Assembly: GCA_964391195.1 (NCBI GenBank)
Contig: CAYMLG010000004.1
Coordinates: forward strand, 62,001 to 126,000
DNA: 64,000 nucleotides
Direction of reading: 5' to 3'
From: JAAYXE01 sp964391195
GTDB taxonomy: Bacteria > Chloroflexota > Anaerolineae > Anaerolineales > UBA4823
Shown here: positions 48,449 to 57,793 of the stretch, piece after piece
How the letters are laid out: each line of letters begins with the position of its first letter
Numbering within the stretch: position 1 is the stretch's first letter
Position numbers and translations under genes: made by a program
The notes under the pieces: generated by a model
The model's database searches: none
What the model was told of the DNA's origin: nothing
What the model saw: only the letters and a program-made list of their open reading frames with translations

Positions 48449-49549
48449 GTGAGAAAATTCGTTTGCATCCGCCTCGATTCGCTCGGGGATGTGCTCATGA
48501 CTACCCCGGCGATGCGCGCCTTGAAAGCCGGAGCACCCGGAAGCCGGATGGCGCTGCTCACTTCGCCGTCCGGCGCGGCCGTCGCCGGGCTGATCCCCGA
48601 GGTGGATGAGGTCATCGTGTATGAAGCGCCGTGGGTCAAAGCCACACCTCCGCGGGAGTCGCCGGCCCCCGATTTCGCCCTGATCGAACAGCTCAGGCGG
48701 GCCCGGTTCGATGCCGCGGTGATTTTCACCGTGTTCAGCCAAAACCCTCTCCCCGCGGCCCTGATGGCCTACCTGGCGGAAATCCCGCTGCGCGCCGCCT
48801 ACAGCCGCGAGAATCCATACCAACTGCTCACTCATCCCCTCCCCGACCCCTACCCGCAGGACGCGGGGCAGATCCCGCACGAAGTCCGCCGCCATCTGGA
48901 TCTGGCGGCCAGCCTGGGGTGCGCTGTAGAAGATGAAAGCCTCTCGCTGCGGGTCCCGCCAGGAGCGTATGCCCAGGCGCGGACCTGCCTGGCCTCGGCC
49001 GGGATCGACCCGGCCCGGCCCTGGGTGGTCGTCCATCCCGGGGCCTCGGCCCCTTCGCGGCGGTATCCGCCGCAGGCCTTCGCCGCGGTGGTCCGCCGCC
49101 TGGCCCTCGAACACGGCTGGCAGGTGGCGATCAGCGGCGGGCCAGGCGAAGTCCCCCTGGCCGGCGAGGTGCGCCAGGCGAGTGGAGCCCCGGCGGTTTC
49201 CCTGGCCGGGCAGTTGGACCTGGCGGCGTTCGCCGCCCTGCTCGATCTGGCCCCGATGCTGATCAGCAACAACACCGGCCCGGTGCACCTGGCCGCGGCC
49301 CTGGACACACCGGTGGTCGATATTTACGCCCTGACCAACCCGCAGCACATGCCCTGGGGAGTCCCCAACCGGGTGATCGTCCACGAGGTGCCCTGCAAAT
49401 ACTGCTATAAGAGCGTCTGCCCGCTGGGCCATCACGACTGCCTGCGGCTGATCCCACCGGACGAGGTCGTCCGGGCGGCGGTGGAGCTGGCCGCGGAGAC
49501 CGGCCAAGGCCGCCCAGACCTGCGCCGGGCCGGAGAAGGGGCCGGTTGA
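48449..49549 (+). CDS. GT9 glycosyltransferase (heptosyltransferase family), 3
   Basis: 366 residues from GTG at 48449 with GGGAG close upstream. RKFVCIRLDSLGDVLMTTPAM opening, NNTGPVHLAAALDTPVVD donor loop, and Cys-rich CKYCYKSVCPLGHHDC. Like the enzyme at 41005. The last residues are followed, 1 bp later, by the GT2 gene. Assigned to ADP-heptose use by family and context. Confidence 0.92.
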   Translation: MRKFVCIRLDSLGDVLMTTPAMRALKAGAPGSRMALLTSPSGAAVAGLIPEVDEVIVYEAPWVKATPPRESPAPDFALIEQLRRARFDAAVIFTVFSQNPLPAALMAYLAEIPLRAAYSRENPYQLLTHPLPDPYPQDAGQIPHEVRRHLDLAASLGCAVEDESLSLRVPPGAYAQARTCLASAGIDPARPWVVVHPGASAPSRRYPPQAFAAVVRRLALEHGWQVAISGGPGEVPLAGEVRQASGAPAVSLAGQLDLAAFAALLDLAPMLISNNTGPVHLAAALDTPVVDIYALTNPQHMPWGVPNRVIVHEVPCKYCYKSVCPLGHHDCLRLIPPDEVVRAAVELAAETGQGRPDLRRAGEGAG

Positions 49550-49550
49550 G

Positions 49551-50360
49551 ATGGCCGGTGTGGACGTGCTCATCCCCACCTTCGAGCGCCCGGCCGCCCT
49601 GGCGGTCACCCTGACCAGCCTGGCCGCCCAGGAGTTCCGCGATTTCCGCCTGGTGATCTCGGACCAGAGCGAAACCGGCGAGGTGTTCGAGGCGGGCGTG
49701 GTGCAGGCCGTGCTGCACGTGCTGGGGGCGCACGGGCACGAGGTTGCCCTGCACAAACACCTGCCGCGCCGGGGGATGGCCGAACAGAGGGCCTTTCTCC
49801 TCAGCCAGGCGCAGGCCCCTTTGGCCCTGTTCCTGGACGACGACCTGATCCTGGAGAGCTGGGTGATCCGCAACATGGTGCAGGCCATCCGGGAGGAGGG
49901 CTGCGGGCTGGTGGGGCAGGCGGTGATCGGGCTGAGCTACCGGGAGGACGTCCGCCCGCACCAACAGGCGATCGAGTTCTGGGAGGGAGGCGTGCAGCCG
50001 GAGGCCGTGCGCCCGGGCACGGCCGCCTGGGAACGCTATCAACTGCACAACGCCGCCAACCTGTACCATGTCCAGGAAAAATTGGGCCTGAGCCCGGAGG
50101 CGCAGCGCAAATATAAGATCGCCTGGGTGGGCGGGTGCGTGCTCTACGATGTAGAAAAGCTGCGGCAGGCGGGCGGGTTCGATTTCTGGCGGGAACTGCC
50201 GCCCGAGTCGGCCGGGGAAGATGTGTACGCCCAACAGCGCGTCATGCAGCGCTACGGCGGCTGCGGGCTGATCCCTTCCGGCGTCTATCACCAGGAACTG
50301 CCCACCACCCTTCCCGACCGCCGCCTCAACGCTCCCCTCGTCCTGGACCTGGGCCGCTGA
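49551..50360 (+). CDS. GT2 glycosyltransferase
   Basis: 269 residues, GT-A fold. Opens with DVLIPTFERPAALAVTL, DXD-like region ALFLDDDLIL, and the acceptor part KIAWVGGCVLYDVEKLRQAG. No TM helix, so cytosolic and inverting. Start at 49551, 1 bp after the GT9-3 stop. Last gene of the first arm before the second promoter. Confidence 0.9.
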   Translation: MAGVDVLIPTFERPAALAVTLTSLAAQEFRDFRLVISDQSETGEVFEAGVVQAVLHVLGAHGHEVALHKHLPRRGMAEQRAFLLSQAQAPLALFLDDDLILESWVIRNMVQAIREEGCGLVGQAVIGLSYREDVRPHQQAIEFWEGGVQPEAVRPGTAAWERYQLHNAANLYHVQEKLGLSPEAQRKYKIAWVGGCVLYDVEKLRQAGGFDFWRELPPESAGEDVYAQQRVMQRYGGCGLIPSGVYHQELPTTLPDRRLNAPLVLDLGR

Positions 50361-50758
50361 GCGCTTAACCGGTGAGCGCCAGGCCACCCCCGCCGGCCCG
50401 CCAACCCAGACCCGCCCACCTCGCGCAACCGGCCAACCACCCTTACCACCATCCGGCCCCCCACGCACTGGTAGGGGCACGGCGGGAGGGGCTACGGTAT
50501 CGGTTGATTTACGGTGCAGCCGTGCCCATTCACCGAGATAAGCCATCCACGAATCCACGAAAACGGAGGGCGGTCCACCCCCGCACCGGGAAGGGTCGGA
50601 CGGCGTTGGGGTGCGGACACGCCTCGCAGGCTGTGGGAAACACACAGCCTGGGGGTGAGATCCTCGCTGAGCGTCGCAAAGCGGTGCCGCTCCGAATAAC
50701 AGGCATGAAGGGCTGGTCTGTGGCCGGGATGGTTGGCAGGCGGTATGGGGCGGGTGGG
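50361..50758. other. non-coding region with two hairpins
   Basis: 398 bp without a credible gene. GGGCACGGC (50475-50483) pairs with GCCGTGCCC (50519-50527); CAGGCTGTG (50627-50635) pairs with CACAGCCTG (50643-50651). Open frames here are GC-driven. It ends at the second promoter. Confidence 0.6.
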
Positions 50759-50825
50759 TTAGGGATTTCCCTACCCGGGTTTAGGAACATTCCCCGTTGA
50801 AGAAGTGGTTTGGAAACGTTATATT
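50759..50825 (+). promoter_or_regulatory. promoter-operator of glycan locus, copy 2
   Basis: Palindrome TAGGGATTTCCCTA (50760-50773), 7-bp gap counted from the 16-bp frame, the same 21-bp block (50782-50802), -35 TTGAAG (50797-50802), 17-bp spacer, -10 TATATT (50820-50825). AACGTTATA is also shared with copy 1. Spacing is identical in both copies. Confidence 0.8.
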
Positions 50826-50836
50826 ACAAACAGTAG

Positions 50837-50858
50837 AAGCGGCCTCGACCGGCCGCTT
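50837..50858 (+). promoter_or_regulatory. hairpin at the start of the second-arm transcript
   Basis: AAGCGGCC (50837-50844) pairs with GGCCGCTT (50851-50858), and the flanking AGTA/TACT extend it. It begins about 5 nt after the predicted transcription start; copy 1 also opens with AGTAGAAG and an inverted repeat. Possibly a messenger-stabilising 5' hairpin. Confidence 0.5.
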
Positions 50859-50931
50859 TACTGACGGGGGTAACTGGCAGGCAGCGGATGGAGAAACGGC
50901 CATCTTCCCAGGGGGAGTGAGGAAAGGGTGC

Positions 50932-52221
50932 GTGGTGGATCAGGTCGATCGACAACGGGTGGCGCCTCAGGCGCCAGAGCAAGAGGAAGCTGGTCCCAGC
51001 CCGGCGCTGACTACCTTTTTAACCACGCTGAACCTCACCCGCGAACCGCAAACCCCTCCGCCGGAGACGCCGGCCTCTCCATCTGCGGTGTATGTGGACC
51101 TCGCTGCACAGCGCGTACGCCAGATTGAGCCGGATGTCCGCAAAGCAGTGGTGATGTGTGGCGAGGAGTTGAGCGATTATATATTTGCTGTCCCGGCCCT
51201 GGACGCGCTGCGCGTGGCTTACCCCCAGGCGGAAATCGTGCTCCTGGGTACGCCGGAGCAGGCTCAGTTCCTCAGCGGGCGCCCCGGACCGGTGGACCGG
51301 GTGGAGGTCGTGCCGGGGAGCACTGCTGTGAATGCGCTCCAGGAGCACCCCCATGCGGCCGGAGAGCAGGCCGATCATTTCTTTGGTCGTATGACGGCGG
51401 AAGGGTTCGATCTGGCGATCCAACTGCAGAGCGATGGGCTGCGGGCGAATCCGTTCGTCCGGCGGCTGGGCGCCCGGCTGACCGTGGGCTTCTCAGCAGA
51501 CGAGGCGATTCCTTTAGACCGCATGGTGCCATACGCCCATTATCAATTGAAGATCTTGAGCGACCTGGAGGTGGTCGGCCTCGCCGGCGCAGAGCCGGTG
51601 TCTCTGGAGCCGCATGTGCATGTGACCAGGCAGGACCTTGCCGAAGTAGAACAGTTCGTGCCAGATACCCTCATGCCGTTGGTGGTCCTCTATCCGGGCG
51701 GCCCCGACCCAAGGCGGCGCTGGCCGGTGGAGAAGTTCATCGCCCTGGGCGCCGCGCTGGCCTGGTCTGGGGGGCAGGTGGTGGTGGTAGGCAGTCATGC
51801 CGATCACGAGCTGGCCGCGAAGGTGGCGCAGAATTTGCCCCCGGAGACCCTCAACCTGGCCGGAAAACTCTCGCCCGGCGGCCTGGCGGGACTGCTCTCC
51901 CGGGCCCAGGTGGTGATCGCCAACAACGGTTTCCCCCTCCATCTGGCCGTCGCGGTGGGGGCGAAAACGGTCGGGTTATTCTGGTGCGCCGATTTTATCG
52001 CCCGCGGCCCGATCACCCGCAGCGCGCACCGCCCCGCCATTTCATGGCGGCTGCGCTGCCCGGAATGCGGCCTCAATATCTCCCGCAGCAGTTGCGATCA
52101 CCAGATTTCTTATTTGGATGGTATCGACTTCGAAGATGTGTTGGTTTCGGCCCTCGACCTGACCAGGCCCGGCGGGCGCCGGAAGCGTGTGCCTCACCAC
52201 CGGATGGGTAGTCTTGGCTGA
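50932..52221 (+). CDS. GT9 glycosyltransferase (heptosyltransferase family), 4
   Basis: 429 residues from GTG at 50932 (AGGAAAGG upstream); GTG at 50935 is equally possible. The open frame reaches back to 50797, but that part spans the promoter. After a Pro-rich N-terminus (about 1-65), GT9 domains: VVMCGEELSDYIFAVPALDA, PDPRRRWPVEKFIALG, NNGFPLHLAVAVGAKTV. It ends with a Cys/His-rich motif CPECGLNISRSSCDH, probably binding metal; the paralogue at 56645 has the same. Confidence 0.9.
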   Translation: MVDQVDRQRVAPQAPEQEEAGPSPALTTFLTTLNLTREPQTPPPETPASPSAVYVDLAAQRVRQIEPDVRKAVVMCGEELSDYIFAVPALDALRVAYPQAEIVLLGTPEQAQFLSGRPGPVDRVEVVPGSTAVNALQEHPHAAGEQADHFFGRMTAEGFDLAIQLQSDGLRANPFVRRLGARLTVGFSADEAIPLDRMVPYAHYQLKILSDLEVVGLAGAEPVSLEPHVHVTRQDLAEVEQFVPDTLMPLVVLYPGGPDPRRRWPVEKFIALGAALAWSGGQVVVVGSHADHELAAKVAQNLPPETLNLAGKLSPGGLAGLLSRAQVVIANNGFPLHLAVAVGAKTVGLFWCADFIARGPITRSAHRPAISWRLRCPECGLNISRSSCDHQISYLDGIDFEDVLVSALDLTRPGGRRKRVPHHRMGSLG

Positions 52222-52231
52222 GCAAGGAGCG

Positions 52232-54133
52232 ATGGAGACCCGACCAGAAGTCAGCGTCATCATGCCCACTTATAAGCAGGCTCGGTTCATCCGCCGGGCG
52301 ATTGACAGCCTGCTGGCGCAGACGTTGACCGGTTGGGAATTGATCGTTATTGACGACGGTTCCCCGGACGAGACCTTCGCCTGTGTGGCCCCATACCTGG
52401 ACGATCATCGCATCCAATACCGGCGGTTGCCGCGGAACCGCGGCCTGGGGGAGGCGCTCAACGCCGGCCTGGAGCTGGCATCGGCGGAGGTGATTGCCTA
52501 TCTCCCCTCGGACGACGTTTATTACGCCGAACACCTGGCTTCGCTCTGGGGCTGTCTGCGGCGAGATCCACAGGCCGTGCTGGCTTACTCCGGGGTGCGG
52601 CACCATTACAACCGCACCGCCGCCGGTTACATCCCGGATTACCCCCTCCAGCTCGTCCAGGTGGTACACCGCTCCACCCCGGCCCGCTGGATGGAGCGCA
52701 GCGAGCTGGAGACCGACGACATGGAGCGCCTGTTCTGGTCCAAACTGAGGCCGCTCGGCTTTTTCACCGGCACGGGAGAGGTGACCTGCGAATGGGTCAA
52801 TCACCCCCACCAGCGGCACAAGCTGCTGCGCGAACCCCACGGAGGCATCAACCCCTTCCGCGTGTATTATGAAGTGCGCGAGCCGCTGCGCATGCACACC
52901 ACGGTCGGCAACTTCATCGACGAAGTAGGGCGGTACCGCCGCTTCCGCGAACGCCCGCCGGCGCCCCCCGCCTCGGACGGGTTGAAAATCCTGCTGGTTG
53001 GAGAGCTGGCGTACAACGCCGAACGGGTGCTGGCGCTCGAAGAACTCGGCCACCGCCTGTACGGCCTGTGGACCCCCGACCCGTTTTGGTACAACACGGT
53101 TGGCCCCCTGCCTTTCGGGCACGTCCAGGATCTACCTCGCCAGAACTGGCAGGAGGAGGTCCGCCGCATCCGGCCGGATGTGATCTATGCCCTGCTCAAC
53201 TGGCAGGCGGTGCCATTCGCCCACCACGTGATGCAGCACAACCCGGGGGTGCCGTTCGTCTGGCATTTTAAAGAAGGCCCGTTCATCTCGCTGGAGCAGG
53301 GCCATTGGGAGCAGCTTTTGGATTTATATCAGTACAGCAGCGGGCAGATCTACAGCAGCCCGGAAATGCGGGATTGGTTCGAGACGATTGCCCCCGGGGT
53401 GATGAACCCCGAGACGACCCTGGTCCTGGACGGCGATCTGCCCAAGCGGGATTGGTTTGGGGGTGAGCGTTCGCCCCGCCTGTCGGAAAGCGATGGCGAG
53501 CTGCACACCGTGGTGCCCGGCCGTCCGATCGGCCTGCACCCGCCGGATGTCGCCGCCCTGGCTGCCCAGGGCATCCACCTGCACTTCTACGGCGATTTCA
53601 CCCACGGCCAGTGGCTGGGCTGGATCGAGACAACGCGGCGCCTGGCCGGGCGTTTCATCCATCTCCACCACCAGGTGGACCAGGAGAACTGGTTGCAGGA
53701 GTTTTCGCAGTATGACGCCGGATGGCTGCACTTCTTCCACAGCGAGAACCGGGGCGATATCCGCCGCTCGAACTGGGACGATCTCAACTATCCCGCCCGC
53801 ATGGCCACCCTGGCGGTGAGCGGCCTGCCCATGCTGCAGCGGGCGAACCCGGGGGCGGTCGTCGCCACTCAGAACCTGGTCCGCAGCCTGGATGTCGGGC
53901 TGTTCTTTACCGGTATGGACGAGCTCCGCCAGCAGTTGGACGATCGGGAGCGGATGGCTCAGATCCGCCGGAACGTGTGGGATCACCGGAACCAGTTCAT
54001 CTTCGATACGCACGCCGCCCGGTTGGTCGATTTCTTCCGGCTGGTGATCGGCCGGGCCTGGAAGGAGCGCCAGGCTTCCCCCCGTCCGGCGGCTATCTCG
54101 TTTGCAAAGGATCTTCAGGATGACTCGCACTAA
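52232..54133 (+). CDS. two-domain glycosyltransferase (GT2 + GT-B)
   Basis: 633 residues from ATG at 52232; a TTG at 52214 (overlapping the previous stop) is an alternative. Residues about 5-235 are GT2 (EVSVIMPTYKQARFI, VIAYLPSDDVYYAEH). From about 255 a second, CgeB/GT-B-like unit: KILLVGELAYNAERVLALEE, then FVWHFKEGPFIS and HSENRGDIRRSNWDDL. Probably adds two successive sugars. It overlaps the GT-UGM gene by 14 bp. Confidence 0.83.
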   Translation: METRPEVSVIMPTYKQARFIRRAIDSLLAQTLTGWELIVIDDGSPDETFACVAPYLDDHRIQYRRLPRNRGLGEALNAGLELASAEVIAYLPSDDVYYAEHLASLWGCLRRDPQAVLAYSGVRHHYNRTAAGYIPDYPLQLVQVVHRSTPARWMERSELETDDMERLFWSKLRPLGFFTGTGEVTCEWVNHPHQRHKLLREPHGGINPFRVYYEVREPLRMHTTVGNFIDEVGRYRRFRERPPAPPASDGLKILLVGELAYNAERVLALEELGHRLYGLWTPDPFWYNTVGPLPFGHVQDLPRQNWQEEVRRIRPDVIYALLNWQAVPFAHHVMQHNPGVPFVWHFKEGPFISLEQGHWEQLLDLYQYSSGQIYSSPEMRDWFETIAPGVMNPETTLVLDGDLPKRDWFGGERSPRLSESDGELHTVVPGRPIGLHPPDVAALAAQGIHLHFYGDFTHGQWLGWIETTRRLAGRFIHLHHQVDQENWLQEFSQYDAGWLHFFHSENRGDIRRSNWDDLNYPARMATLAVSGLPMLQRANPGAVVATQNLVRSLDVGLFFTGMDELRQQLDDRERMAQIRRNVWDHRNQFIFDTHAARLVDFFRLVIGRAWKERQASPRPAAISFAKDLQDDSH

Positions 54134-56648
54134 GGCGAAATCAAAATTGCAACAACCCGACCTGGTGTGTTTCTCTCACCTGCGCTGGGATTTTGTCTAC
54201 CAGCGCCCGCAGCACCTGATGAGCCGCTTCGCAGGCGAACGGCGCGTGTTCTTCATCGAAGAGCCCAAACACGCTCATGGGGAGATCCGCCTCCAGGTGG
54301 AAGAAGTCACCCGGAACGTCTGGCGCGTGGTCCCCTGGATCAATCAAGATTGGGATGAGCCGGACCCCACCGAGATGCGCACCCTCATCGCCCGGCTGTT
54401 CGCCGAGCACGGGATCGAGCGGCCGGTCTTGTGGTATTTCACCCCCATGGCCCTGCTCTACTCAGCCGGGATCGAACACCGCCTGGTGGTGTACGACTGC
54501 ATGGACGATCTGGCCTCATTCAAAGGCGCCCACCGCCGTATGCAAGAGTTGGAAGAGACGCTGCTGAAGCAGGCCGGCCTGGTCTTCACCGGTGGCAGGA
54601 GCCTGTACGAAGCCAAACGCCTGCGCCACCCGGATGTGCATCTCTTCCCCAGCGGCATTGACACCGAACACTTCAGGCAGGCCCGAGCTCTGGGACAAGA
54701 GCCCGAAGACCAGCGCGAGATCCCCCATCCCCGCCTGGGGTACTTTGGCGTGATCGACGAGCGCATGGACCTGGGGCTGCTGCACAGCCTGGCCGAGTCC
54801 TGCCCCGGCTGGCAGTTGGTGATGATCGGCCCGGTCGCCAAGCTGGCAAAGGAAGATTTGCCCCGCCGGGAGAATATCCACTACCTGGGGCAGAAGCCCT
54901 ACGCGGAGCTGCCCGCCTATCTGTCCGGTTGGGATGTGGCCCTGATCCCCTTCGCCCGCAACCAGGCCACCCGCTTTATCAGCCCGACGAAGACCCCGGA
55001 GTACCTGGCGGGGGGGATCCCGGTAGTCTCCACGCCGGTGCGGGATGTGGTCCTCCCCTATGGCGAAAAAGGCCTGGTTTGGATCGCCGCCGGTATGCCG
55101 GAGTACGCCCGGGCGATCGAGGCGGCTCTGTCTATGAACGGCGACAAGGGCGATTGGCTGCAGCGGGTGGACGAGCACCTGCTCGGCATCTCCTGGGACG
55201 AGACCTGGAAGAAAATGAACGACTTGATCCAGGTTGCTTCGCAAAAGGCATCGCAAGATGCTCTGCATTTGGCTTCGCAAAAAGCATCGTCAGAGGCCTT
55301 GCTCACGGCCTCTCAAGAGCCTCTGGAAATGGGGCTGCAAAGGCCGGAGAAGGCTTATTCCGCCGGGCCCAGCCTGGACGGGACGCCCTATGCGGAAGAG
55401 ACGATCGCCATGCCGCCCGTCCCGGACCTGTCGCCTGGAGGGAAGCGGTCGCCGGGGCGCGGCCGGGGTTTCGACTACCTGATCGTCGGCGCGGGCTTTG
55501 CGGGCAGCGTCCTGGCCGAAAGGCTGGCGCGCGGGGCCGGCAAACGGGTGCTGATCATCGACCGCCGGCCGCATATCGCCGGCAACGCCTACGACTGCTT
55601 TAACGACGATGGGCTGCTGGTGCACAAATACGGCCCGCACATCTTCCACACCAACTCGAAGGAAGTCTTCGCCTATCTCTCGCAGTTCACCCGCTGGCGG
55701 CCTTACGAACACCGGGTGCGGGCCAGCGTGGATGGGCAGCTTCTGCCGATCCCGATCAACCTCGACACGGTCAACCGCCTGTACGGCCTCAACCTGAGCT
55801 CGATGGAGTTGGAAGGTTTCTTCGCCTCGCTGGCAGAACCGGTGGCAAAGGTGGAAACCTCGGAGGACGTGGTGGTCGGCAAGATCGGCCGGGAACTGTA
55901 CGAGAAGTTCTTCCGCAACTACACCCGCAAGCAGTGGGGGCTCGATCCCTCCGAACTGGACGCTTCGGTGACCTCCAGGGTGCCGGTGCGCCTGAACCGC
56001 GACGACCGCTACTTCACCGATACTTTCCAGTCGATGCCGCTCTTCGGGTATACCCGCATGTTCGAAAACCTCCTCGATCACCCCAACATCCAGATCATGC
56101 TCAACGCCGATTTCCAGGAGGTTGCCGGCGATATCCCCTACCGGCAGATCATTTACACCGGCCCGGTGGATGAATACTTCAACTACTGCTACGGCAAGCT
56201 GCCGTACCGCTCGCTGCAGTTCCGGCACGAAACCCTGGACGAGACGTTCCACCAGCCGGTGGCGGTCGTGAACTATCCCAACGAGCACGCCTACACCCGC
56301 GTCACCGAGTTCAAACACCTCACCGGGCAGACACACCCGCGCACCAGCCTGGTGTACGAATACCCCTGCTCGGACGGCGACCCCTACTATCCGATCCCGC
56401 GCGCGGAGAACGCAGAGCTGTATAAGCGCTACAAAGCCCTGGCCGATCGCGAGCCGGGGGTGTACTTCTGCGGGCGGCTGGCCACGTACCGCTATTACAA
56501 CATGGACCAGGTGACCGCCCAGGCGCTCACCCTCTACGCCCGCATCCTGGGGAAGACCCGGGCCGAGGCGATTGACAGCTACACACCGGCCCGCTTCACG
56601 ATCGAGATGCCTTGCCCCTTGGTGACCGAGCAGGACACTGAAGGATGA
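54120..56648 (+). CDS. fusion: glycosyltransferase + UDP-galactopyranose mutase
   Basis: 842 residues from ATG at 54120 (AAGGA nearby). Residues about 10-370: a GT-B enzyme, with DLVCFSHLRWDFVYQRPQHL and a donor domain FISPTKTPEYLAGGIPVVST. A linker (373-450) has a 12-residue repeat ASQKAS. Residues 451-840: complete UGM, with FAD loop VGAGFAGS (457-463), KYGPHIFHTN, YRSLQFRHETLDE and the final CGRLATYRYYNMDQV. UGM converts UDP-Galp to UDP-Galf. One chain may both make UDP-Galf and transfer it. Confidence 0.92.
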   Translation: MTRTKAKSKLQQPDLVCFSHLRWDFVYQRPQHLMSRFAGERRVFFIEEPKHAHGEIRLQVEEVTRNVWRVVPWINQDWDEPDPTEMRTLIARLFAEHGIERPVLWYFTPMALLYSAGIEHRLVVYDCMDDLASFKGAHRRMQELEETLLKQAGLVFTGGRSLYEAKRLRHPDVHLFPSGIDTEHFRQARALGQEPEDQREIPHPRLGYFGVIDERMDLGLLHSLAESCPGWQLVMIGPVAKLAKEDLPRRENIHYLGQKPYAELPAYLSGWDVALIPFARNQATRFISPTKTPEYLAGGIPVVSTPVRDVVLPYGEKGLVWIAAGMPEYARAIEAALSMNGDKGDWLQRVDEHLLGISWDETWKKMNDLIQVASQKASQDALHLASQKASSEALLTASQEPLEMGLQRPEKAYSAGPSLDGTPYAEETIAMPPVPDLSPGGKRSPGRGRGFDYLIVGAGFAGSVLAERLARGAGKRVLIIDRRPHIAGNAYDCFNDDGLLVHKYGPHIFHTNSKEVFAYLSQFTRWRPYEHRVRASVDGQLLPIPINLDTVNRLYGLNLSSMELEGFFASLAEPVAKVETSEDVVVGKIGRELYEKFFRNYTRKQWGLDPSELDASVTSRVPVRLNRDDRYFTDTFQSMPLFGYTRMFENLLDHPNIQIMLNADFQEVAGDIPYRQIIYTGPVDEYFNYCYGKLPYRSLQFRHETLDETFHQPVAVVNYPNEHAYTRVTEFKHLTGQTHPRTSLVYEYPCSDGDPYYPIPRAENAELYKRYKALADREPGVYFCGRLATYRYYNMDQVTAQALTLYARILGKTRAEAIDSYTPARFTIEMPCPLVTEQDTEG
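55236..55331 (+). repeat. 36-bp in-frame repeat in the GT-UGM linker
   Basis: Two full 36-bp units (55236-55271, 55272-55307) encoding 12 residues starting ASQKAS, and a third partial unit starting ASQE. Lies exactly between the two enzyme domains. Confidence 0.8.
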
Positions 56649-57793
56649 ATATGTTGTCGAATCCAGACCTCAGGCTCTCCAGGTTCACGGTCCCTCAGAC
56701 CGCGCTTTTGCGCGAGGGCAATGACCCCGAGGTGAAGAAGATCGCCGTGCTGCGGGCGAACGCGCTCGGAGATTTTATCTTCACCCTGCCGGCCCTGGAA
56801 GCGCTGCGCACCACCTACCCGCAGGCTGAGATCGTGCTCCTGGGCCTGGAATGGCATGCGGAGTTCCTGGAAGGCCGGCCCAGCCCGGTCGACCGGGTGA
56901 TCGTCGTGCCGCCCTACCGGGGGGTCAGCGTCTCGAACACCGCCGAGGAAGACCCGCTGGTGCTGGCTGAGTTCTTTGCCCGGATGGTCGCCGAGGGGTT
57001 CGATCTGGCTTTGCAGCTCCATGGCGGCGGCCGGTTCTCCAACGCCTTCGTCCGGCGCCTGGGCGCCCGCCTGACCGCCGGGCTGCGCACCCCGGATTCG
57101 CCCGAGCTGGACCTGTGGGTGCCCTACAGCTTTTACCAACCGGAAATCCTGCGCTTCCTGGAGGTCGTCTCACTGGTGGGCGCGGTGCACGCATCCGTTA
57201 CCCCGCACGTCACCGTGCTAAGGCGCGACCTGAGCGAGGCGGATGAAGCGCTGCCCCCCTCGTCCCGCCCGCTGGCGGTGATCCACCCCGGGGCGGGGGA
57301 CCCGCGCCGCCGCTGGCCGGTGGAGAAGTTCGCCGCGGTTGGCAACGCTCTGGCCTGGGCCGGCGCCGAAGTGGCCGTAGCCGGCACGGAGGCGGAAATG
57401 GAACTGGTGGAGGGCGTGGTCCGTTCGATGGCCGCCCCGGTGCACAACCTGGGCGGGAAGACGAGCATCAACGGCCTGACCGGCCTGCTCTCTCGCGCCG
57501 CGGTGGTGGTGTCGAACGATTCTGGCCCGCTGCACCTTGCCGCCGCGGTGGGGGCGGCTACCGTCGGCGTTTACTGGTGCGGCAATATGATCATTGCCGG
57601 CCCGGTCAGCCGCTCGCAGCACCGCCCGGCGATCTCCTGGCAGTTGGACTGCCCGGTGTGCGGGCTGGACTGCACCCAGAACGACTGCGGTCATCAAGAA
57701 TCCTTCGTGGCCGGGGTGGCGGTGGAAGAAGTGGTTACTTCCGCCCTGGAGTTGCTCCAGGCCCACCAACCGGCCGCATCCATGCAAGGATAA
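56645..57793 (+). CDS. GT9 glycosyltransferase (heptosyltransferase family), 5
   Basis: 382 residues; ATGA overlap with the GT-UGM stop. KIAVLRANALGDFIFTLPAL, DPRRRWPVEKFAAVG, SNDSGPLHLAAAVGAATVG, and the C-terminal Cys motif CPVCGLDCTQNDCGH. Close paralogue of the gene at 50932. The end of the glycan locus; the next gene starts 90 bp on with its own RBS. Confidence 0.92.
   Translation: MNMLSNPDLRLSRFTVPQTALLREGNDPEVKKIAVLRANALGDFIFTLPALEALRTTYPQAEIVLLGLEWHAEFLEGRPSPVDRVIVVPPYRGVSVSNTAEEDPLVLAEFFARMVAEGFDLALQLHGGGRFSNAFVRRLGARLTAGLRTPDSPELDLWVPYSFYQPEILRFLEVVSLVGAVHASVTPHVTVLRRDLSEADEALPPSSRPLAVIHPGAGDPRRRWPVEKFAAVGNALAWAGAEVAVAGTEAEMELVEGVVRSMAAPVHNLGGKTSINGLTGLLSRAAVVVSNDSGPLHLAAAVGAATVGVYWCGNMIIAGPVSRSQHRPAISWQLDCPVCGLDCTQNDCGHQESFVAGVAVEEVVTSALELLQAHQPAASMQG

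Noticed and set aside
50372..50800. 142-residue open frame
   Set aside because: Pro/Arg-rich translation without motif or RBS, in the region before the second promoter; typical chance frame in GC-rich DNA.
50797..50931. Upstream extension of the GT9-4 gene
   Set aside because: It starts with the -35 TTGAAG and spans the predicted transcription start, so it cannot be translated from this promoter.
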